A DNA stretch of 34,192 nucleotides. Source: Gammaproteobacteria bacterium. GTDB taxonomy: Bacteria > Pseudomonadota > Gammaproteobacteria > Tenderiales > Tenderiaceae. Every line of letters begins with the position of its first letter. Positions within the stretch are counted from its first letter, which is position 1. The translations under genes and the position numbers were made by a program. Where the stretch lies: the NCBI GenBank assembly GCA_021731365.1, contig JAKFXL010000019.1:1-34192 (forward strand), given 5' to 3'. The notes beneath the pieces were generated by a model. That model had not been told where the DNA came from. It did not search any database and was given only the letters and a program-made list of their open reading frames with translations. This document shows positions 25,192-31,933 of the stretch, piece by piece.

Positions 25192-27891
25192 TCAGGTGCA
25201 GAGTGGTTCATGTTCGTTAAACAGTAGCCGGAATTGACTGCCGGTTTCAGGTGAGCTGGATAACATAATGTGCCCCCGCGCCTCGTGCATAATGCCATGG
25301 ACCATGGCCAGCCCCATACCGGTCCCTTTACCAATCGGTTTGGTGGTGAAGAAGGGTTCGAATATGCGCTGTTGTGTGGTGGCATCCATGCCGGGGCCAC
25401 TGTCGCTAATACATAACTCCACATGGTTGCCGGAGAACCCCTGATGACAGGAGCTGCATATGGCATTTTCCAGGGTGATTTTTTTCACGGAGATCGTGAG
25501 TGACCCAGTGCCATTCATGGCATCACGGGCATTAATGCAGAGATTGAGCACGATCTGTTGCAAGCCGATGGTATCGAGCAATACTGTTGGTGTATCGGGA
25601 TCAAGCGCGGTCTCCATGGCGATGCTTGATGGTAATACAGGTCGTAACAGTTTGAGCATCTCAGGAATGGCGTTGGAGAGCAGCACAGGTTCTGGCATGT
25701 TGGCGTCGCGGCCACGGCTAAATGCCAGCATTTTGGCGACCAGATCACGGGCTCGTTCACCAGCACGATAGATCTGTGCCAAGTGGCTGCTGAGTGTGGC
25801 GTACCCCTGTGCCTGAGCGATCTCTTGCGATAGTTCAGTAAAACCGAGAATGCCTGATAGCATGTTATTAAAATCGTGGGCGACACCGCCTGTGAGCTGG
25901 CCAATGGCCTCCATCTTCTGTGCCTGTGCAAGCTGCCGCTGCAGCCGTTGTCGTTCGAGCTCTGCAGTTTTACGCTCTGTGATGTCGCGCACTACGCCGA
26001 TAAAGACGGGACGCCCAGCACGGCTGATTTGCGATACTTGTAACTCCATTAAAAAAGTCGCCCCATCTTTACGCCGTCCTGTCACTTCCCGGCTCATGCC
26101 AATAACATGTTTCTCTCCGGTGGTGAGATAGTGATGTAAATAGTGATCATGTTGGTTGTGATGGGGCTCTGGCATTAACATGTTGATGTTGTTGTTGATA
26201 ACTTCGGCGGCGCTGTATGTAAAGATCGATTCTGCCGCATGGTTGAATGCAGTCACAATACCGTGTTCGTTAATAGTGATAATACCTTCAATCAAATTGT
26301 CGAGGATAGCTTGAGTATGCCGGGCCTGTTCTTCACGACTGCGTTCAGCGGCAGCCCTTTCCATTTCAGCACTCAGGCGGGTGGCAAATATTTTCATGAT
26401 GGTAATACTGCGCTTCTCATCTTCAATGGGCTTCCGGAAGAGAATCGTCATGTGGCCAATAATACGTCCCTTGTCATTAAGAAATGGAATGACCAGAAGT
26501 GATTCAATGTTTAGCAGGAGAGGACAATCGGGGTAATGTATGTATGCCTGTTCGGTGATACATAAGTGTTCACCAGGATTGATAAGCGAACAGGGTGTTT
26601 CGTCAATATTGCACTCAAAATTGTCATGGAACTCACCATTGCTCCATACGGCAAGTGTCCGGGATCGGCGTAATATCGGATCGGTGATTTCTGTGACTAT
26701 CACAGTGTCCGCCTCCAAGGCCGTTGCAGCGGTCATTGCACTCACTCTGAACACCTCATCGGCAGAGTTTGCGGTTGTGCCAAGAAAAATCGCCTGCAGG
26801 GTATTTTTTTCCCGCTCCATATCGGTCATTGCGGTTCTTAGTATCTGTTCATCCCGTTTACGCTCGCTGATGTCCTGGACAAGGGTTAAATAGAGTGTCT
26901 CATCCTGTCCTGTTATTTCAGTGATTTTAAATTCAGCGGGAAAGACCTTTTCGCCACGACGGACAGCATGAGCGGTAATGGCACCCTGATTGATGACACG
27001 CCCCCGATGCTCAGCAGAGCCCATCCAGCCTTGATGTTGGGCGCGCTGTTTTGGCGGCATTAGTATGTTGACGTTACGTCCTTTCAGTTCATGCTCTTCA
27101 TAACCAAAAATAGCGCAGGCCGCTGCATTTACTGACTCAATAGTACCGTTGGCCCACACGGTAATGATGCCGTCTGGGATATGTGATACTACAGCGAGCA
27201 GTCGCTGTTTACTTTGCAGTAGTTTGTTTGTCATGGTTTGAAGCTGGATACGCATGGTCTCCAGGGCAGCGGCTAACAAACCTATCTCATCGTGACCACG
27301 TTGTATAATCGGTTCATTGAAGTTGCTTTGTGCCAATATTTTTGCGGCGGATGCCATCTCTTCCAGCGGGCGTCGTATTAACCAGTCCTGCAGTATAAAA
27401 TTCAGTGTTAATCCCGTGGCAATGAATGCAAAAACGATAAGACTGATCAGGTTTATCTTTGAAAGCTCGGCCTTTAATTGTGTGCGTGGATCAAACTGTA
27501 GTGTTATTTGTGCCAGTGGTGCACCGCCAAAATCGATGGGGACTGAGATCTCCATCATATTGGACAAATCCTGTTTATGGGTGACCATTAACGGATAGAT
27601 CTGTTTTTTGTTCGGATTGTTGAGCTGTAACCGCTTCCAGGTTGGATCGGTGGCGATAACAGAATCCAATGTTTTGTATATCTGGGCGAGGTCATCAGAG
27701 AGCAGTGGTTCGACCAGGGCAAGACTGAGTATGTGCAGCTTTATCTGTTGCTCCTGCTGTATATTGGTGATGGTATTATCGGTTTGCCATGGTACCCATA
27801 ACCATTGAGTCAAGGCGAGCAGCAGGCCTAATACAACCAATCCAGGTAACAGTAATTTGGTGCGAATGGTGGTGAATCTGTTAATCCTCAT
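25192..27891 (-). CDS. Membrane sensor histidine kinase, HAMP-PAS-GAF-PAS
   Basis: 899 aa. Order: TM1 13-34, a small periplasmic domain 35-147, TM2 148-168, HAMP about 169-222, PAS1 about 228-345, GAF about 362-515, PAS2 about 525-640, HisKA with phosphoacceptor H672 (GGVAHDFNNML), and HATPase about 770-895 with the N-box (LNLCINARDAM), G1 (SDSGPGM) and G2 (GTGMGLAMV). There is no attached receiver. PAS2 looks like the FixL haem-PAS: H581 in QHDHYL and R601 in MSREVTG fall where FixL has its haem ligand and distal arginine. A CxxCH (812-816) lies inside the ATPase domain. The start overlaps the end of the PhnD-like gene by 11 bp, so the two are translationally coupled; a response regulator follows. 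Confidence 0.93.
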   Translation of the reverse strand: MRINRFTTIRTKLLLPGLVVLGLLLALTQWLWVPWQTDNTITNIQQEQQIKLHILSLALVEPLLSDDLAQIYKTLDSVIATDPTWKRLQLNNPNKKQIYPLMVTHKQDLSNMMEISVPIDFGGAPLAQITLQFDPRTQLKAELSKINLISLIVFAFIATGLTLNFILQDWLIRRPLEEMASAAKILAQSNFNEPIIQRGHDEIGLLAAALETMRIQLQTMTNKLLQSKQRLLAVVSHIPDGIITVWANGTIESVNAAACAIFGYEEHELKGRNVNILMPPKQRAQHQGWMGSAEHRGRVINQGAITAHAVRRGEKVFPAEFKITEITGQDETLYLTLVQDISERKRDEQILRTAMTDMEREKNTLQAIFLGTTANSADEVFRVSAMTAATALEADTVIVTEITDPILRRSRTLAVWSNGEFHDNFECNIDETPCSLINPGEHLCITEQAYIHYPDCPLLLNIESLLVIPFLNDKGRIIGHMTILFRKPIEDEKRSITIMKIFATRLSAEMERAAAERSREEQARHTQAILDNLIEGIITINEHGIVTAFNHAAESIFTYSAAEVINNNINMLMPEPHHNQHDHYLHHYLTTGEKHVIGMSREVTGRRKDGATFLMELQVSQISRAGRPVFIGVVRDITERKTAELERQRLQRQLAQAQKMEAIGQLTGGVAHDFNNMLSGILGFTELSQEIAQAQGYATLSSHLAQIYRAGERARDLVAKMLAFSRGRDANMPEPVLLSNAIPEMLKLLRPVLPSSIAMETALDPDTPTVLLDTIGLQQIVLNLCINARDAMNGTGSLTISVKKITLENAICSSCHQGFSGNHVELCISDSGPGMDATTQQRIFEPFFTTKPIGKGTGMGLAMVHGIMHEARGHIMLSSSPETGSQFRLLFNEHEPLCT

Positions 27892-28720
27892 AAAACTTGT
27901 CCAGACGCATTTTTTTTAAGGGGTCGTAATCTTTTAGCTGGGCAATAGCGACGTTTTTGATAGGAATCTGGCTCAGCATCTTCTGCCCGGATTTTGTTTT
28001 TCCCAGTGATAACATTGTTTGCTGTATTGCATTTCTGATGGGCTCAGGAACTCGTGGATGAGCAGTCAGCGGGTGTGGGGCGACAGCATCGGTGGTATGC
28101 AGGATACGGAGTTGATCCCGTACCGTTGCAGATTGATGGGCGAGTGTGCTGGCAACGCCGCCACCTGCTACAGTGTTGCCTAGCACGACATTGAGATAGA
28201 CCGAGTCGTGACTGTTCACGTAACGTGGTTTAAAGGTGATGTTTACTTCACGTGTCAGCATTGCACGTATCATTAATGATGCACCCAGTGCATTGGGTGA
28301 AGGGAAGGCGATGCTTTGATCACGTAGCTCTTCAAGTTTCATGTAGGGGCTATCTTTTCGTACAACCACAATACCGCGCAGCTCTGTTGCAACATCGCGC
28401 ACCAGGGGGATGTATTCATTGGTTGCGGTGGTTTTAAGAAGTTGGTAGGGGTTGACATAGGCAAAGTCAAATTCGCCGGCGAGTAACTGCTGCTCAAACA
28501 CGGGAATGGTCTGACTGCCACGTAGCACAAAACTGTGCCCGGTACGTTGCTGTAACTCTTTTAAAATAGGACGCCAGATCTGCTGTGTGGTGCGGGCATC
28601 AAATTGCGGTACAACACCTATGGTGAAGTTATCAGCCTGACAGATACTGCTGCTCATTATCAACGTGATGATGGTGAGCCAATGGTAAATGTTTATTCTA
28701 CCTGCTGCCTGAGTTGCCAT
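27881..28720 (-). CDS. PhnD-like periplasmic substrate-binding protein
   Basis: 279-aa periplasmic binding protein of the phosphonate/phosphite (PhnD) type II fold. The signal peptide has a hydrophobic core (YHWLTIITLIMSSSI) with CQA cleavage; this does not form a lipobox clearly. Family features: FTIGVVPQFDARTTQQIW, FDFAYVNPYQLL, the LRGIVVVRKDS strand, AFPSPNALGASLM and GGGVAST. I chose the ATG at 28720, which has AAGGAG 5 bp upstream, over the one at 28738, which has none. No ABC permease or ATPase accompanies it. It sits between a response regulator and a membrane histidine kinase and overlaps the latter, so it probably serves as the kinase's ligand-binding partner rather than in transport. 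Confidence 0.88.
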   Translation of the reverse strand: MATQAAGRINIYHWLTIITLIMSSSICQADNFTIGVVPQFDARTTQQIWRPILKELQQRTGHSFVLRGSQTIPVFEQQLLAGEFDFAYVNPYQLLKTTATNEYIPLVRDVATELRGIVVVRKDSPYMKLEELRDQSIAFPSPNALGASLMIRAMLTREVNITFKPRYVNSHDSVYLNVVLGNTVAGGGVASTLAHQSATVRDQLRILHTTDAVAPHPLTAHPRVPEPIRNAIQQTMLSLGKTKSGQKMLSQIPIKNVAIAQLKDYDPLKKMRLDKFYED

Positions 28721-28756
28721 ATGAACTCCTTTTTGCATTGGTGGTAAAAATCAGGA

Positions 28757-29125
28757 TCACCCGGCAATCGTTGAAATTGCGGCACATAGCTCCTCACGTT
28801 TGAAGGGTTTTCTTAGAATGTTTCCCGCTCCAATCAGTGTGGCCAGTGGCAGATAATCAAAACGGCCATTGAGTCCACCACCACCAGACATCGCCACAAT
28901 TTTTGCGTTGGGGGCGAGTTGGCGGATTTCTAAAATAAGATCGATACCGTTTTTTTCTGGCATGACCAGGTCAGTGATGACCAGATCGATCTGTTCACGA
29001 CGCAGTATCGTTAACGCAGCATTGCCATTTTCGGCAGTCAGCAACTCATGTTCTGGTGACTCCAGCATGGCGCTTACCAGCAGCCGCATGTGGGGTTCAT
29101 CGTCGACAACTAAAATTTTTATCAT
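28757..29125 (-). CDS. Single-domain response regulator (proximal)
   Basis: 122-aa CheY-like receiver. The acidic pocket is in VVDDE (D8/D9), the phosphoacceptor is D52 (VITDLVMPE), the switch residue is the serine of AMSGGGG, and the lysine is K106 (RKPFKR). There is no output domain. I took the ATG at 29125, preceded by AAGGAG at 6-bp spacing, rather than the in-frame ATG at 29143. It is the first gene of the operon, 36 bp before the PhnD-like gene, and has a 14-bp palindrome and a TATAAT-like element upstream. Two receivers with one kinase suggest a branched or competing phosphotransfer. Confidence 0.9.
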   Translation of the reverse strand: MIKILVVDDEPHMRLLVSAMLESPEHELLTAENGNAALTILRREQIDLVITDLVMPEKNGIDLILEIRQLAPNAKIVAMSGGGGLNGRFDYLPLATLIGAGNILRKPFKREELCAAISTIAG

Positions 29126-29139
29126 AGTGATCTCCTTGT

Positions 29140-29153
29140 CCATAGGCCTATGG
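29140..29153. repeat. 14-bp perfect palindrome before the signalling operon
   Basis: CCATAGGCCTATGG, a perfect palindrome immediately upstream of the AAGGAG of the first response-regulator gene. It could be an operator or a leader hairpin affecting ribosome access. Confidence 0.55.
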
Positions 29154-29215
29154 CAGTTGTGGTTACTGCGGCGTTGCAGCCTGTCTATGAGTGCGGTTTA
29201 TAACAGTAGATAAAA

Positions 29216-29244
29216 ATTATAATCATCCACGTCAGTACTGTTTG
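29216..29244 (-). promoter_or_regulatory. Candidate promoter of the signalling operon
   Basis: Read on the minus strand, a perfect TATAAT (29221 to 29216) is preceded after 17 bp by CAAACA (29244 to 29239), which matches three of six -35 positions. It lies about 90 bp before the first response-regulator start. The -10 is good and the -35 weak, suggesting activator dependence. Confidence 0.45.
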
Positions 29245-29364
29245 GCAGCGGTGTGCTTTTCAGATTAGCGACATTTAGGCGGCGAACTTGATTGGCATGG
29301 TCGTCAGGGGGGAGAAGGGTGTCGTGCCGTTTGAACAACACTAAACAGTAAAGTGGAGTTAATC

Positions 29365-29388
29365 AAAAAGGGACAGATAATCTGTCCC
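29365..29388 (-). terminator. Terminator-like palindrome after the PhoX-type gene
   Basis: On the minus strand GGGACAGA-TTA-TCTGTCCC is an 8-bp perfect stem (29370-29388) followed by TTTTTGATT, a fair intrinsic terminator 27 bp after the stop of the DUF839 gene. The GGGGACAGATTAT sequence also recalls dispersed REP-like repeats of gammaproteobacteria. Confidence 0.7.
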
Positions 29389-29414
29389 CAGGTTTTTATA
29401 TAGTGTTGTCGCTG

Positions 29415-30677
29415 TTATTTTTTATCGCGGCTAATGGCCCAGGTGCCATCGCCATCCGGCGCGGCAGAGTGCTGGACGTTGACAAAGAGGGTATGGGGAT
29501 CTTTGCCAAAATAGATGCCACTCCCCTCTGCCTTCGGGTCACTGAGAGAGCCAAACAGCCATACTCGATCCGCCATGCCATCCCGGTTGTTGTCGGGGCT
29601 GGCCACCCAGATATCAGAGGGGAGGTTATCCTCAATAATCATCAGCTTGCCATCCGGTGTCACGGCCAGATTGTCTGGGTTATCAAACCCGGTCTGGAAA
29701 TGGGCAGCGCCGGGGCTGCCTATCTCGACAGGCACATTAAGACCCGGTTTAATGAAGTTGCTGACGCTCAGGGTGGCAAGGTTGATAGCCAGGACCCGGC
29801 CATCATAAAGTTCTACATTGCCCTCATACTCGCCTTCGGTAATGGCGGCATACAGGATATTACCGATAATCTGTAAATCCTCAGGCCGGTTGTATCCCGT
29901 CCCGCCTGCGGTGGTACCCGACTGGCGAGCGGCATGGGGATCGATAGGGCCCACCCACTGGCCGGTGCCAGTACCATCACTATTGCCACTGACTTTCAAT
30001 ACATAGAGCTTGCCTGCGCTGAGATCGCCGTAGTGGTCTGGTACAAATCGGTATATGCCGCCGCCATAACCCTCTTTCTGGCCACGAAACTCATCAACGG
30101 TGTAGACCGAGCCATCGTTACCGACCTGAATACCTTCACGCGCCATCAGCCCCATGGCAGGGCGCTCGTGGGCGGTGCCATACATCAGGTTGTTATCTTC
30201 GAGCACAATCTCAAAAAGTCGGCCATTATCCTTCTCCTCAACCACCAGCAGTGTCCCCCAGGGTGTCCAGACAATCCCGTCGATTGCGCTCCAGTCCGCA
30301 TGTTGCACCAGTACCCGGCTCTTACCACTCTTCAGGTCCACCACCGAAACGGCCCCCCCCTCAGTGGTTTGATGGATCTCATGGGTACGGTAGAGATAAC
30401 GCCCGGCCTGTTTACCGGTTTCGTTTACCGTGTTCATATCGTTCCAGTCGTTGCGGCCATTATTGTAGATATTGAGATCGGACTCGCCTGACACAATCTT
30501 CTGGCTGAAGCCTGGGGGTAATTTCCACGGTGCAGCGGCGTTCCAGTCGGCGCTGTTGGCAGAGCCATCAATAGGTACAAAGCCAAAAGGGCCGGTCAGG
30601 CTGCTACTGTCAGCCTGGGCGGTGGAGAGTGTCAGGCAGAAGAGAATGGAGCGGGTGAGAGTGTGGTAGCGGTTCAT
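29415..30677 (-). CDS. Secreted PhoX/DUF839-type protein
   Basis: 420 aa. A signal peptide (SILFCLTLSTAQA, cleavage near residue 23) leads to a beta-propeller-like protein of the PhoX/DUF839 group. Members include calcium/iron-dependent alkaline phosphatases and many uncharacterised exported proteins. Recognisable pieces are WTPWGTLLVVEE, EGIQVGNDGSVYTVDEF, GGGIYRFVP, NRPEDLQI, PDNLAVTPDGKLMIIED and the closing LFVNVQHS, typical of the family end. AGGAG precedes the ATG. No Tat twin-arginine is present, unlike classical PhoX, so Sec export is likely. The catalytic calcium/iron ligands could not be verified by eye, so phosphatase activity is only presumed. Confidence 0.85.
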   Translation of the reverse strand: MNRYHTLTRSILFCLTLSTAQADSSSLTGPFGFVPIDGSANSADWNAAAPWKLPPGFSQKIVSGESDLNIYNNGRNDWNDMNTVNETGKQAGRYLYRTHEIHQTTEGGAVSVVDLKSGKSRVLVQHADWSAIDGIVWTPWGTLLVVEEKDNGRLFEIVLEDNNLMYGTAHERPAMGLMAREGIQVGNDGSVYTVDEFRGQKEGYGGGIYRFVPDHYGDLSAGKLYVLKVSGNSDGTGTGQWVGPIDPHAARQSGTTAGGTGYNRPEDLQIIGNILYAAITEGEYEGNVELYDGRVLAINLATLSVSNFIKPGLNVPVEIGSPGAAHFQTGFDNPDNLAVTPDGKLMIIEDNLPSDIWVASPDNNRDGMADRVWLFGSLSDPKAEGSGIYFGKDPHTLFVNVQHSAAPDGDGTWAISRDKK

Positions 30678-30822
30678 GTTCGGGATCTCCTGAGGTGTAC
30701 AGGTACGAACCGTTAGTATTGGTGCCTGATATTAATGGAGTATGAAGTGTGGATGAAGCTTTTGTGACAAGCCGATGGTGGAACCCATGACAATTTTCAC
30801 TGTCCTTCTGTTCGCACAGCTT

Positions 30823-30831
30823 TGTTAGAAT
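30823..30831 (+). promoter_or_regulatory. Candidate extended -10 promoter for the MoxR gene
   Basis: TGTTAGAAT is an extended -10 (TGn plus TAGAAT, five of six matches to TATAAT), 37 bp before the chosen start of the MoxR gene. No good -35 is visible 16-18 bp upstream, as is common for extended -10 promoters. Confidence 0.45.
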
Positions 30832-30867
30832 CACCCTATTAAAATGGATCAGCAGACAGGAATCACC

Positions 30868-31842
30868 ATGGAACTCTCAAATACGCAACAGGCACTACAG
30901 CAGCTCAGGCAGCAGATATCAACGCAGATCATCGGTCAAGAGGTGCTGGTAGAGCGGCTGCTGATTGCACTGCTCGCCAATGGCCACCTGTTGGTAGAAG
31001 GGGCACCGGGGCTGGCCAAAACACGGGCTATCAAAGCGCTAAGCACAGCGATTGAAGCGGACTTTCACCGCGTACAGTTTACCCCGGACCTGCTGCCAGC
31101 AGACCTTACCGGCACCGACATCTTCCGGCCCCAGGATGGCTCGTTCCAGTTTCAGCGTGGCCCGCTGTTCCATAACCTGGTGCTGGCGGATGAGATCAAC
31201 CGCGCCCCCGCCAAGGTACAGTCGGCGCTGCTGGAGGCAATGGCCGAACGTCAGATCACCGTAGGGGCCACCAGTTATCCGTTGCCCGAGCTGTTTTTAG
31301 TGATGGCCACACAAAACCCCATCGAACAGGAGGGAACCTACCCGCTACCCGAAGCACAGCTCGACCGTTTTCTGCTGCACGTCAACATCACCTACCCATC
31401 GGCAGAGTCAGAGCGCGAGATTCTGCAACTGACCCGGCGTGAAGCCGCATCCTCCCCCCCTAAAGCGGAGCCAGTACCGCGCCTGACACAGCAGACCCTG
31501 TTGCAGGCGCGTGATGAAGTGTTGCAACTCTATATGGGCGATAACCTGGAGCGCTATTTGATAGAGATCATCCTTGCCACCCGCAACCCCACCCCCTACG
31601 GAGCGGAGCTGGCGGGCTGGGTACAGTGGGGGGCCAGTCCACGGGCCACCATCGCCCTGGACCGCTGCGCCCGGGCACATGCATGGCTGGCCGGGCGTGA
31701 CTATGTGAGTCCTGAGGATATCCAGACCATGGCCTACGATGTACTGCGTCACCGGGTATTGTTAAGCTACGAGGCCGAGGCCGAAGGGATCACCACCGAC
31801 CGTTTTATTGAAACACTATTAAACCGGATCGCAGTACCATAG
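30868..31842 (+). CDS. MoxR-family AAA+ ATPase
   Basis: 324-aa MoxR-type AAA+ chaperone ATPase. Walker A is GAPGLAKT (45-52), Walker B is LVLADEIN (DEIN at 108-111), sensor 1 lies in FLVMATQNPIEQEGTYPLPEAQLDRF (shown here only as a family hallmark), and the C-terminal lid contains the GASPRATIALDR motif. MoxR proteins help assemble or activate partner complexes, usually with von Willebrand-A and DUF58 proteins encoded downstream. None follows here; the next genes are a ketosynthase-like and a DUF2235 protein. I took the ATG at 30868, which has AGGA upstream, over the in-frame ATG at 30844, which has none. Confidence 0.94.
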   Translation: MELSNTQQALQQLRQQISTQIIGQEVLVERLLIALLANGHLLVEGAPGLAKTRAIKALSTAIEADFHRVQFTPDLLPADLTGTDIFRPQDGSFQFQRGPLFHNLVLADEINRAPAKVQSALLEAMAERQITVGATSYPLPELFLVMATQNPIEQEGTYPLPEAQLDRFLLHVNITYPSAESEREILQLTRREAASSPPKAEPVPRLTQQTLLQARDEVLQLYMGDNLERYLIEIILATRNPTPYGAELAGWVQWGASPRATIALDRCARAHAWLAGRDYVSPEDIQTMAYDVLRHRVLLSYEAEAEGITTDRFIETLLNRIAVP

Positions 31843-31851
31843 TCTTGCTGT

Positions 31852-31906
31852 TGTGCCGCAGATCACAACGTGACGTATATATAGTATAAAGAGCCGGAAT
31901 ACCGGC
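31852..31906 (+). promoter_or_regulatory. Promoter with CRP-like site before the ketosynthase-like gene
   Basis: ATCACA (31862-31867), 17 bp, then TATAAA (31885-31890) forms a fair sigma-70 promoter. Overlapping its -35 is TGTGC-N6-TCACA (31852-31867), nine of ten matches to the CRP/Vfr core. Just after the start point is a hairpin GCCGG-AATA-CCGGC (31893-31906). Confidence 0.55.
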
Positions 31907-31933
31907 CAGATACATAGCCAAGGGTGGCGGAGA

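Noticed and set aside
30765-30792. Two TGACA (TGTCA on the minus strand) elements before the PhoX-type gene as a PhoB box
   Set aside because: The copies are 23 bp apart instead of the 11- or 22-bp phasing of Pho boxes, and the AT spacer pattern is missing.
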